Below are positions 39,416 through 47,226 of a stretch of DNA of 64,000 nt, one piece after another; position 1 is the stretch's first letter, and each line of letters opens with the position of its first letter. The notes beneath the pieces were generated by a model, which saw only the letters and a list, made by a program, of their open reading frames with translations, made no database searches and was not told the DNA's origin. Source of the DNA: CAMFLJ01 sp963702555 (GTDB taxonomy: Bacteria; Actinomycetota; Acidimicrobiia; Acidimicrobiales; Acidimicrobilacustridaceae). The translations under genes were made by a program, and so were the position numbers. The DNA is taken from positions 671,947 to 735,946 of the forward strand of contig CAVPCW010000010.1 of the NCBI GenBank assembly GCA_963702555.1, written 5' to 3'.

Positions 39416-40854
39416 GTGAGCACGGCGGCCGGCACGACATCCACCCACGCGGCGGCCCCGCCCGCGAAGGGGCTCGGGCTGCGCCAACCGTCGCTCTCGT
39501 TCGTGGTCGGCGCGGTCGTGGTGATGATCGGCGCCTACATCGGCGCCGCCGCGCTTGGCGACAACAGCTTCTTCACCCACCTGGCCACCGGCCGCTACAT
39601 CCTCGGAGAACGGCTTCCCGAGCCAGGACGTCTACTCGTTCACCGCACCGGGAGAGCGCTGGGTGGTGCAGAGCTGGCTCGTGTCGGTGGTCTACGGCGT
39701 GCTCGACCGCGTCGTCGGCCTCGTCGGTATCAGGGCCTTCTCGGCGGTTCTCGCCGGGACCGTGGCCGGGATCATGTGGACCCTCACCCGGCCGGCCAAG
39801 GGGCTGGTCGCCCGATTGGCCATCTGCGTTGTCGGGCTGACCCTCGGCGCCACCATCTGGGCTCCCCGTCCGCTGATGGTCGGGCTGGTGCTGCTGGGCG
39901 TCACCCTGCTCGCTGCCGAGCGACGCGTCCCCGCATGGGTGCTGCTTCCGGTCTTCTGGCTGTGGGTGAACAGCCACGGCTCGTTCCCCCTGGGGCTGGT
40001 CGCCCTCGGCTGCTTCGCCCTCGGGAGCCGCCTCGACGGCGAGCGGCGGCCATCGGAGCTGCGCGCCCTGATGTGGGCAGCCATCGGCACGGTCCTCGGG
40101 GCGATCAACCCGCTCGGACCGGTGCTGCTCACGTTTCCCGTCGGCCTCCTGAAGCGCCAGGACTCGTTGAGCGCCGTCGTCGAGTGGCAGAGCCCGTCGT
40201 TCGCCCTGACCTACGGGCGGGCGTTCCTCGTGCTCGTGCTGTTCGCCATCGCGGCGCTCGTCCGGAGGCCGTCGTGGCGGTCAGCGGTGCCGTTCGCGGT
40301 GTTCCTGGCCGCCGGCCTCATCGCCACCCGAAACCTGCCTGTGGCCGCGTTGGTGATGACCCCGGGCATCGCCCGCGGCGCCGACCGGGCTGGGCGGGGT
40401 CACCGGCGAGCTCCGCTCCCGGGTCACCGCGGTGCTCGCGGTGGTCGTGATCGTCATCGGCGGCCTGGCGGTGGCCGGTCGCCTCGGCGAGCCGGACCTC
40501 GACCTGCGCGACTACCCGGTCGATGCGGTGGCGTGGCTCGACCAGAACGGCCTGCTCGGGCCCGACACCCGCCGGGCGCACTCCGACGTCACCGGCAACT
40601 ACCTGGAGCTCGTCCTCGGTGACCAGGCGAGCGTGTTCTCCGACGACCGCGTCGACATGTACCCCGCCGACGTCGTCGACGACGAGATCACCCTCCTCCA
40701 CGCCGGGCCGGAGTGGCGGTCCGTGCTCGAGCGGTGGGACATCGACGTGGTCCTGTGGCAACGAGGGGCCGCACTCGAGGAGTTCCTGGCCGCGGACCCG
40801 GGCTGGCGCCTGGCCTACGCGGACCAGGGCTCGGTCGTCTTCGTCCGTCGCTGA
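39416..40854 (+). CDS. Polytopic membrane protein, GT-C-like (two frameshifts)
   Basis: Frame-corrected about 478 aa. The N-terminus has HLATGRYILG then DVYSFTAPGERWVVQSWL, the pattern of a family of uncharacterised integral membrane proteins related to GT-C glycosyltransferases; about 9-10 hydrophobic helices follow and a soluble C-terminal domain (DYPVDAVAWLDQNGLLGPD...SVVFVRR). The frame shifts by one extra base at about 39605 (CTCGGAGAACGG) and again at about 40385 (GACCGGGCTGG). It lies at the end of the Tad genes. A role in glycosylating the pilus is only a guess from position. Confidence 0.65.
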
Positions 40855-40904
40855 GGGGCGCCCCCCGGATCGGGGATCGGCGTGGGCCCGGGCCCGGACG
40901 CGAA

Positions 40905-40930
40905 GAGGAGGCACCCTGAGGTGCCTCCTC
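40905..40930 (-). terminator. Terminator of pilin 1
   Basis: GAGGAGGCACC (40905-40915) and GGTGCCTCCTC (40920-40930) with CTGA loop, 28 nt after the pilin 1 stop on the minus strand. Confidence 0.7.
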
Positions 40931-40957
40931 GACGACTGGTGCTGAAGTGGGCGTCGC

Positions 40958-41143
40958 CTAGCCGAGCGAGGAGCCGACCTGCGAGAACTTCGAGGAGGCG
41001 CTCTTGCCGAGCAGGGTGACGGCCACGATGCACACGACGGCGATCAGGGCCACGAGGAGGGCGTACTCGACGAGCGAGGCGCCACGGTCGGTCTTGCAAC
41101 GGGCCTGGAGCCAGGCGCTGGCGAAGTCAAAGGTGGTCATCAT
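40958..41143 (-). CDS. flp: Flp-type pilin 1
   Basis: A 61-aa class IVb pilin precursor. A 20-residue basic leader ends at Gly of DRGASLVEYALLVALIAVV; cleavage after Gly leaves Glu at +5 and Tyr at +6, the Flp signature. One long hydrophobic helix forms the fibre core, then a short tail SSKFSQVGSSLG. ATG 41143 (or 41140) is behind GGGAG. It is a single-gene unit with its own terminator. The DNA is nearly identical to pilins 2 and 4. Confidence 0.93.
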   Translation of the reverse strand: MMTTFDFASAWLQARCKTDRGASLVEYALLVALIAVVCIVAVTLLGKSASSKFSQVGSSLG

Positions 41144-41259
41144 GGTTGGTACTCCCGCGCTTTCTGGGTGCGCCTGCCCGGCCGGGCTGGCGGTTCTGGG
41201 GGTATGAGGCAAGGTACCCGACCGGGTGTGCGAATTCGATGAGCCGATCGCCTCATAAT

Positions 41260-41278
41260 CGTTCACATTGGGTGAACG
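41260..41278 (-). promoter_or_regulatory. Inverted repeat upstream of pilin 1
   Basis: CGTTCAC (41260-41266) and GTGAACG (41272-41278) with a 5-nt spacer, in an AT-rich patch about 120 nt before the pilin 1 start. A possible regulator site. Pilins 1 and 2 also share GGGTACCTTKCCTC about 65 nt before their starts (near 41209 and 41770), which may be their -10 region. Confidence 0.4.
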
Positions 41279-41339
41279 AAACGTAGAAAACCTCACCCGG
41301 CGCGAGGATCCGCCGACCCCGGCACCGCGGAGCCGTGTC

Positions 41340-41402
41340 TCAGCTGAGACCGGAGCCGACCTGCGAGAACTTCGACGAGGCGCCGTTGCCGAGCAAGGCC
41401 CC
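41340..41402 (-). pseudogene. Remnant of a fifth Flp pilin (last 20 codons)
   Basis: The minus-strand stretch reads ALLGNGASSKFSQVGSGLS and then TGA, matching the C-terminal end of pilins 1, 2 and 4 (LLGKSASSKFSQVGSSLG). At about 41400 the match to the other pilins stops abruptly and no helix or leader follows. It is a 3' fragment left from tandem duplication or recombination. The 375 bp between pilins 1 and 2 otherwise hold only promoter sequence and the inverted repeat. Confidence 0.75.
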
Positions 41403-41460
41403 CGCCACGGGCGCCCGACAGGTGACACATCGCCCGGCGCGGCGAAATCGGTACGGGCGC

Positions 41461-41493
41461 GACTCGGCCCTCCGCAGAGGGGAGGGCCGAGTC
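41461..41493 (-). terminator. Terminator of pilin 2
   Basis: GACTCGGCCCTCC (41461-41473) and GGAGGGCCGAGTC (41481-41493), a perfect 13-bp stem with a 7-nt loop, 26 nt after the pilin 2 stop. Confidence 0.72.
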
Positions 41494-41518
41494 GAGGTGT
41501 TCCGGGACCGCGTCCTGG

Positions 41519-41704
41519 TCAGGACAGGCTGGAACCGACCCTGGAGAACTTCGACGAGGCGCTCTTGCCGAGCAGGGTGACGGCCACGATGCACACGACG
41601 GCGATCAGGGCCACGAGGAGGGCGTACTCGACGAGCGAGGCGCCACGGTCGGTCTTGCAACGGGCCTGGAGCCAGGCACTGGTGAATTCGAAGGTGGTCA
41701 TCAT
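41519..41704 (-). CDS. flp: Flp-type pilin 2
   Basis: 61 aa; differs from pilin 1 only at a few residues (MMTTFEFTSAWLQ and SRVGSSLS). Same leader, Gly cleavage site and Glu/Tyr motif (DRGASLVEYALL). Start 41704 behind GGGAG. Monocistronic, with its own promoter region and terminator. Confidence 0.93.
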   Translation of the reverse strand: MMTTFEFTSAWLQARCKTDRGASLVEYALLVALIAVVCIVAVTLLGKSASSKFSRVGSSLS

Positions 41705-41887
41705 CTGGGTCTCCCGCTCTCAGATCGATGGCCCATGGGCTGAGGCCCAGGGGGGGGGAACGTTTCGAGGAAAGGTACCCATGTCGGAGCCGGATGAACA
41801 TGGGCCATCCGATTCAAACGCCGCCGCTGACCAAGGGCCATGGGCCTGTCCGGCAACGGGTACCGAGGGCCTGGGCCCGGGCGTTGA

Positions 41888-41915
41888 AGAGGGCACCCCT
41901 CTCGGGGTGCCCTCT
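41888..41915 (-). terminator. Terminator of pilin 3
   Basis: AGAGGGCACCCC (41888-41899) and GGGGTGCCCTCT (41904-41915), perfect 12-bp stem, TCTC loop, 36 nt after the pilin 3 stop. Confidence 0.72.
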
Positions 41916-41951
41916 CCGCCAGGTCCCGCCTGTTGATCGTGCTGGCCGGCC

Positions 41952-42149
41952 CTACGGGCCGGCTGCGGTGATCTTCGAGTTGGAGCTCGAAAGGTTGCTG
42001 CTGAGGTTGCCACCGAGGAAGGTGACCGCTCCGATGCAGGCCACGACGATGAGGGCGAGGAGGAGTGCGTACTCCACCAACCCTGCACCAGCGTCGCCCC
42101 TGCAGCGTCCGGCCGGCTCCCTCGGTGTGATGCACATCGGTGCCTCCAT
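41952..42149 (-). CDS. flp: Flp-type pilin 3 (divergent)
   Basis: 65 aa, same design but different sequence: leader ending GDAGAGLVEYALLLALIVV, then VTFLGGNLSSNLSSSNSK and an Ala-Gly-Pro end. Glu +5/Tyr +6 are kept. It lies between the near-identical pilins 2 and 4 but has not been homogenised with them. ATG 42149 follows a strong ribosome-binding site (GAGGAGG). It might be a minor or alternative pilin. Confidence 0.9.
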   Translation of the reverse strand: MEAPMCITPREPAGRCRGDAGAGLVEYALLLALIVVACIGAVTFLGGNLSSNLSSSNSKITAAGP

Positions 42150-42176
42150 GGGAGCCTCCTCACCGGAAAGTGCAGA

Positions 42177-42200
42177 GGGGCGGACCAGGTGGTCCGCCCC
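42177..42200 (-). terminator. Terminator of pilin 4
   Basis: GGGGCGGACC (42177-42186) and GGTCCGCCCC (42191-42200), AGGT loop, perfect 10-bp stem 26 nt after the pilin 4 stop. Confidence 0.7.
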
Positions 42201-42225
42201 TTCGCACGTTCGAATCCCGACGGGA

Positions 42226-42411
42226 TCAGCCGAGCGAGGAGCCCACCTGCGAGAACTTCGAGGAGGCGCTCTTGCCGAGGAGGGTGACGGCCACGATGCA
42301 CACGACGGCGATCAGGGCCACGAGGAGGGCGTACTCGACGAGCGAGGCGCCACGGTCGGTCTTGCAACGGGCCTGGAGCCAGGCGGAGACGAATTCGTAA
42401 GAGGTGAGCAT
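42226..42411 (-). CDS. flp: Flp-type pilin 4
   Basis: 61 aa beginning MLTSYEFVSAWLQ, then identical to pilin 1 from ARCKTDRGASLVEYALL to the end SSKFSQVGSSLG. ATG 42411 is behind AGGGAG. It is the pilin nearest to the two-component system genes. A 116-nt block (42269-42384) matches those of pilins 1 and 2 with at most one difference. Confidence 0.92.
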   Translation of the reverse strand: MLTSYEFVSAWLQARCKTDRGASLVEYALLVALIAVVCIVAVTLLGKSASSKFSQVGSSLG

Positions 42412-42544
42412 TCCGGGATCTCCCTGTGCTGGTGCTGATGGAAGGCCCACGGTCATGGGCCCAGTTTGTCTTGCACTTCAGATATCGACGGTGCTCCAGA
42501 TGACCTTGATGGGTCATTCGGACTATTCGCCGGCTCACCTGTGC

Positions 42545-43202
42545 TCAGTCGAGGTGGACGATCCCCATGCGCACGGCCTGGAGCACCGCCTGGGTGCGGT
42601 CACGGGCGTCGAGCTTCTGGTAGATCGAGGCGAGGTGGTTCTTGACGGTCTTCTGCGAGATGAAGAGGCGCTCGGCGACCTCGGGGGTGGAGCAGCCGTC
42701 AGCGATGAGCTGGAGGACCTCCTCCTCGCGACGGCTGATGATGCGCTCCTCCTCGGGGGCACCGAAGCCGCGGTCGCGGTCCATGCGGCGGACCTCGTCG
42801 AGCATCGACGCGGCGAGCTGCGGCGAGAGGGCGGTCTCGCCGCTCACGGCCAGGCGCACGGCGGAGGCGATCTCCTCGGTCGAGCAGTCCTTCACCAGGT
42901 AGCCGCGAGGCGCCGGCCCGGATGGCCTCGGCGAGGACCTCCTGGTCGGCGTGCATGGTCAGCATCACGATCTTGATGGCGGGCATCGTGGACTTGATCT
43001 GCCGCGTCGCCTCCACCCCGTCGATCTCGGGCATGGTGACGTCCATCAGGACCACGTCGGGCCGGAGCTGGTCGGCGAGGCGCACGGCCTCGTCGCCGTC
43101 GCCGGCCTCGCCCACCACGTCGAAGCCCTGCTCGGTCATCGACCGGCGCAGACCCTCCCGCAGCATGCGGTGGTCGTCGGCGATCATCAGCCGGATGGTC
43201 AT
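42545..43202 (-). CDS. NarL/LuxR-family response regulator (one frameshift near 42905)
   Basis: Receiver plus LuxR-type helix-turn-helix, about 218 aa after correction. Receiver: LMIADDHRMLREGL, phospho-Asp in VVLMDVTMPEIDG (about 54), then GA-RGYLVKD. The C-terminal HTH has ISRREEEVLQLIADGCSTPEVAERLFISQKTVKNHLASIYQKLDA in sequence. The frame breaks between the two at about 42903; one extra base in GGCGCCTCGCGG turns the expected GARGYLVKD into another frame. ATG 43202 is behind GGAGG. It pairs with the kinase upstream and lies next to pilin 4, so control of pilin genes is plausible. Confidence 0.88.
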
Positions 43203-43288
43203 GGGGGGTCCTCCATCGTTGGTGGGCTGCCCGAGGGTCGACCCGGGGTCACCCGCGGGGCGGGGGACGAGGTGGGGCGTCGGCGTCG

Positions 43289-45094
43289 TCATGCGTTGGT
43301 GACCGATCCGCTGGCCTGGTGGGTCGGGGCCTGCTGCTGGCGGGGTTCCTCGTTGCGCAGCAGGCTGCAGCGCACACGGGTTCCCTCGTTCGGCTTGCTG
43401 GCGACCTCGAGGGTGGCGCCGATGCTCGACGCCCGCTCCCTCATGCCCATGATCCCGTAGGAGTCGAGCCGGCCCTTCGTGCCTTCGGGGAACCCGATGC
43501 CGTTGTCGGTGATCTCCAGGGCGGCGGACTCGCCGTTGCAGCGCCACAGCACCCGCACGCGATCGGCCCGCGAGTGGCGCTCGACGTTGGTGAGGGCCTC
43601 CTGGGCGATGCGCCACATCTCGCGCTCCTGGAGCAGCGGCAGACGGGCGTCGCGGTCGCAGAAGAGCTCGATCTGCAGGGAGCTGCGCTCCCGGATGCGG
43701 GCGACGTAGGCATCGAGCGTGTCGGCGATGTCATGGGTGTCGGAGACGTCGGTGCGCAGGTCGTACAGGGTGTCGCGGACCTCGCGGATGACGCCGCGGA
43801 CGTCGTCGCGGAGGCGCTGGAGGGATGGACCGACCTCTTCGCCCCGAGACTCCTTGCCGACGATGTTGTCGAGCTCGAAGGCCATGTAGGCGAGGGACTG
43901 GCCGATGCGGTCGTGGAGGTCGCGGGCGATGCGGGTGCGCTCCTCGTCGGCACCGACGGTGCGCAGCCGGGCGAACCAGCGGGCGTTGTCGATGGCGAGG
44001 GCGACCGGTTCGACGAAGCCCCGCAGGAGCTCGACGTCGCGGTCGGTGAAGTGGTTGTCGTCGGCGTGCTCGACGGCGAGGATGCCGATCACGCTGCCGC
44101 GGGCCGGGAGCACGGCGTAGATGCCCGATCCCGAGCGGGGACCGAGGCCGGACCAGCCGGCGGCGGGGAGGTTCGAGACCGAGAGCACGCCCTCGTCGTG
44201 CACGACCCGGCGCAGCGGCACGGTGAGGTCGTCGAAGGTCTGGCGCTGGGGGACCCGGCTGCCGCCCTCGCGGCGCAGGAGCTCCCAGGTGCCGTCGGTG
44301 TCGTCGAAGCCGAGCACGACGGCGGTGTCGAAGTCGAAGAGCCCCCGGAGTCGGGTGACGGTGGTGTCCAGCACGTCGTCGAGGTCGAGCGAGGCCGGGA
44401 GGGTCTGGGTGACCCGGTGCAGGCTGTAGAGCAGGGCGTTCGCGTCCGCCAGGCGGCCCAGGCGGTCGAGGGCGAGGGTGTGCTGGCGGTCGGCCTCGCC
44501 GGAGATCTGGCGGGTGTAGCCGGCGATGAGGGCGACGAGCAGCAGCACCAGCGTCCACTGGGCGGACTGGATGATGCGGGCCTTCGACGGGTCCTGGATG
44601 AGGTACGGGAGGCTGACGGCGAGGGTCGAGACGACCCCGATGCGCAGGGCGAACCCGTAGCCGCGGGCGAAGCCGGCGACCATGACGGCCGTCAGCATCA
44701 TGAGGATGAAGGGCGAGTCCCAGTAGCCGGTCGCCACCACACAGGCCACGTTCAGCACGACCTCGCCGATGACCTCCAGGAGGCTCCGGACGTCGCCGGT
44801 GTACCGGAGCGGGTGCAGGGTGCGCACCACGGTGTAGGCCAGGATCATCCCCGACCAGACGGCCATGGAGTACGGCTTGGCCTCGAACTGCTGGGTGGCG
44901 AGGGCGACCGACGCGATGGCGATCGCCCAACGCACAGCGAGGATCGCGGGGCCGAACGCCGCCACGCGGTCGACGCGCTGGACCAGGCCGATGCCGTCCT
45001 CGTGGGTGGAACCGTCGGTGGAGTCGGCCAGACGGTTCACCCGGTCACGCCACGTCGACGCACCTGGTTGGGGTTCGGTGTGCACGTCAGTCAC
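43289..45094 (-). CDS. Sensor histidine kinase with GAF domain (NarX/DesK-like HisKA_3)
   Basis: A 601-aa kinase. About six membrane helices (residues about 45-200), a GAF domain (about 235-385: LDLDDVLDTTVTRLRGLFDFD, IYAVLPARGSVIGILAVEH), then HisKA_3 with the phospho-His in RTRIARDLHDRIGQSLAYM and an HATPase domain with IAQEALTNVERHS and ITDNGIGFPEG. It phosphorylates the adjacent NarL-type regulator. It starts at GTG 45094; GTG 45085 has better spacing from GAGGGG and is an alternative. -10-like TACCAT lies at 45137-45142. Confidence 0.92.
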   Translation of the reverse strand: MTDVHTEPQPGASTWRDRVNRLADSTDGSTHEDGIGLVQRVDRVAAFGPAILAVRWAIAIASVALATQQFEAKPYSMAVWSGMILAYTVVRTLHPLRYTGDVRSLLEVIGEVVLNVACVVATGYWDSPFILMMLTAVMVAGFARGYGFALRIGVVSTLAVSLPYLIQDPSKARIIQSAQWTLVLLLVALIAGYTRQISGEADRQHTLALDRLGRLADANALLYSLHRVTQTLPASLDLDDVLDTTVTRLRGLFDFDTAVVLGFDDTDGTWELLRREGGSRVPQRQTFDDLTVPLRRVVHDEGVLSVSNLPAAGWSGLGPRSGSGIYAVLPARGSVIGILAVEHADDNHFTDRDVELLRGFVEPVALAIDNARWFARLRTVGADEERTRIARDLHDRIGQSLAYMAFELDNIVGKESRGEEVGPSLQRLRDDVRGVIREVRDTLYDLRTDVSDTHDIADTLDAYVARIRERSSLQIELFCDRDARLPLLQEREMWRIAQEALTNVERHSRADRVRVLWRCNGESAALEITDNGIGFPEGTKGRLDSYGIMGMRERASSIGATLEVASKPNEGTRVRCSLLRNEEPRQQQAPTHQASGSVTNA

Positions 45095-45177
45095 CCCTCA
45101 GTTGTCGGCTCCTGTGGCGGAACCTTGAACGGACCAATGGTAGAAGCCCCAAGGACTTCGGGCCGGGGACCCGGTGC

Positions 45178-45183
45178 TAGCTT
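45178..45183 (+). promoter_or_regulatory. -10 box of coaE
   Basis: TAGCTT, 7 nt before GTG 45191; no ribosome-binding site. Confidence 0.5.
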
Positions 45184-45190
45184 CCCGGCC

Positions 45191-45829
45191 GTGCTCCTCA
45201 TCGGCCTCACGGGCGGCATCGGCTCCGGGAAATCGACCGTGTCGGCGGCGCTCGCCCGTCGTGGGGCGGTGGTGGTCGACGCCGACGCCGTGGTTCGCGA
45301 GCTCCAGTCGCCGGGCGGCGCGGTGCTCGTCGCCATGGTCGAGCACTTCGGTCCGGAGATCCTCCACGCCGACGGCACCCTCGACCGTCAGAAGGTCGCC
45401 GATCGGGTCTTCGGCGACGACGAGGAGCTCAAGGCCCTCAACGCCATCGTCCACCCCGCGGTGGGCGCCGAGATCAACTCCCGGATCGAGGCCCAGCGCG
45501 CCACAGACCACGTGGTCATCCTCGACGTGCCCCTCCTCGTGGAGAGCAAGGCCTACGTCACCGCCGGCACCATCGTGGTCGACACCGATCCCGACATCGC
45601 CGTCGAGCGCCTGGTGGCCTTCCGGGGCTTCACCGAGGCCGACGCCCGGGCCCGCATGGCCCGGCAGGCAACCCGCGAGGACCGCCTGGCCGCCGCCGAC
45701 TTCGTGGTTCCGAACGACGGCACGCCCGAGCAGCTCGAGCCCCGCATCGCCGAGTGCTGGGAGTGGATCGAGAGCCTGCGCGGCACCGAGGCCGAAGCCG
45801 CCGGCGTCGGGCCCGTGTCCCCCGGCTAG
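45191..45829 (+). CDS. coaE: Dephospho-CoA kinase
   Basis: Last step of CoA synthesis, phosphorylating dephospho-CoA. The 212-aa protein begins with the P-loop LIGLTGGIGSGKSTVSAAL and has VVDADAVVRELQSPG, LNAIVHPAVG, VVILDVPLLVES and ARMARQATREDRLAAADFVV. It has no C-terminal UPF0157 extension as seen in mycobacteria. Its stop shares the palindrome CTAG with the stop of the convergent dprE1 gene. Confidence 0.95.
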   Translation: MLLIGLTGGIGSGKSTVSAALARRGAVVVDADAVVRELQSPGGAVLVAMVEHFGPEILHADGTLDRQKVADRVFGDDEELKALNAIVHPAVGAEINSRIEAQRATDHVVILDVPLLVESKAYVTAGTIVVDTDPDIAVERLVAFRGFTEADARARMARQATREDRLAAADFVVPNDGTPEQLEPRIAECWEWIESLRGTEAEAAGVGPVSPG

Positions 45830-47226
45830 AGCCCGAGGCGCCGGGCCAGGTCGCTCGTGATGCGCCGCTCGGGGTCCACCCGGTCGCGCACGGCCTGCCA
45901 CTCGTCGAGGCGGGGGTACATCACCGGCACCAGCTCGGGGCGCAGGCGGCTGTCCTTGGCCAGGTAGACCCGGCCGCCCTCGGCGGCGACGAGCCCGTCG
46001 AGGCGGTCGAGCAGGGGTCCGAGCCCGGGCACGCCGGCAGGGATGTCGAGGGCGAGGGTCCAGCCCGGGGACGGGAACGACAGCGGGGCGGGGTCTCCCT
46101 CCCCGAAGGCCTTCAGCACGGCGAGGAACGAGGTGCAGCCCGACCGGCTGAGGTCCTCGACGATGCGGCGCAGGGTGGCCTCGGCGCCGAACGGGACCAC
46201 GAACTGCCACTGGAGGAACCCGGTGGGCCCGTAGATGCGGTTCCAGCCCCCGACCATGTCGAGCGGGTGGAAGAAGGTGGGGATGGTCTGGAGCTCGTCG
46301 CGGCGGCGCACCGGGGCCTTGCGGAACCACAGCTCGTTGAATGCCCGCACGGTGAGCTTGTTGAGCAGGCCGTTGGGCACGAACGGAGGAGCGGAGGCGA
46401 GCACCCCGGCCGAGTAGGCGTAGGGATCGGCGGTGGCGGGGGCGGCCTCCTCGGCGGTGGCGAAGCGGCCTCTGGTGAGCACCGAGCGCCCCAGGGCCCG
46501 GCCGCCGGCCATGAGGTCGATCCAGGCCACGGAGTAGTCGTAGGCGTGGTCGCCCGAGGCCATGAGCTCGAGCACCTCGTCGAGGTCGGCGGCCCGGTCG
46601 GTGTCGACCAAGAGGCGGCTCGACCCGATGCGGGGGCAGGCGAAGGTGGCGTCGAGCACCACGCCGGTGAGGCCCATGCCGCCGGCCGTGGCCCAGAACA
46701 GGTCGGGATCGCGGTCGGGGCCGATCTCGACGACCTCGCCGCTGGCCAGCTGGAGGCGCAGCGAGGTGACGTGCTGGCACCAGCTGCCCTTGCGGTGGTG
46801 GTTCTTGCCGTGGATGTCGGCGGCGATCGCCCCGCCGACGGTGACGTACCGGGTGCCGGGGGTGACGGGGACGAAGAGCCCCTGGGGCACCAGCGCGCGC
46901 AGGAGGCGGTCGATGCTGGCGCCGGCCTCGGCGGTGACGAGCACGGTGTCGGAGGCGGGGTCGGACTCGTGGATCGTGAAGGCGTCGACGTCGACGGTCT
47001 CGATCACCGTGCCGCCACTGTTCTGGGCGCAGTCGCCGTAGCCCCGCCCGAGACCTCGGGCCACCAGGCCGCGGGCGGCGCCGGTGGGGAGCGCCCGCTG
47101 CAGCTCGACGGCGGAGGTCGGGCGGCGCACGTCGGCCGCGGTGGGCGCGGTGCGACCCCAGCCGCTCAGCTCGGCGGTGTGGGGGCGGGCCAGGAGGGCG
47201 GCCGGTTCAGGCGGCGTAGACGGCAC
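45826..47226 (-). CDS. dprE1: DprE1-like decaprenylphosphoryl-ribose oxidase
   Basis: FAD oxidase that makes the keto intermediate of decaprenyl-phosphoryl-arabinose (DPA), the arabinose donor of cell-wall arabinan. The 466-aa protein has GLGRGYGDCAQNSGG, the FAD site TVGGAIAADIHGKNHH, RIYGPTGFLQWQFVVP, FPSPGWTLALDIP and YLAKDSRLRPE. These match mycobacterial DprE1 along the whole length. The active-site Lys (AKDSR) is kept; the Cys of mycobacterial GWNICVDF, target of benzothiazinones, is Ala here. GTG 47226 overlaps the end of the UbiA gene by 20 bp. Confidence 0.88.
   Translation of the reverse strand: MPSTPPEPAALLARPHTAELSGWGRTAPTAADVRRPTSAVELQRALPTGAARGLVARGLGRGYGDCAQNSGGTVIETVDVDAFTIHESDPASDTVLVTAEAGASIDRLLRALVPQGLFVPVTPGTRYVTVGGAIAADIHGKNHHRKGSWCQHVTSLRLQLASGEVVEIGPDRDPDLFWATAGGMGLTGVVLDATFACPRIGSSRLLVDTDRAADLDEVLELMASGDHAYDYSVAWIDLMAGGRALGRSVLTRGRFATAEEAAPATADPYAYSAGVLASAPPFVPNGLLNKLTVRAFNELWFRKAPVRRRDELQTIPTFFHPLDMVGGWNRIYGPTGFLQWQFVVPFGAEATLRRIVEDLSRSGCTSFLAVLKAFGEGDPAPLSFPSPGWTLALDIPAGVPGLGPLLDRLDGLVAAEGGRVYLAKDSRLRPELVPVMYPRLDEWQAVRDRVDPERRITSDLARRLGL

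Noticed and set aside
41340..41801. A 153-codon minus-strand frame across pilin 2
   Set aside because: Frame shadow of pilin 2 that runs into the true remnant end; only the last 20 codons have meaning.
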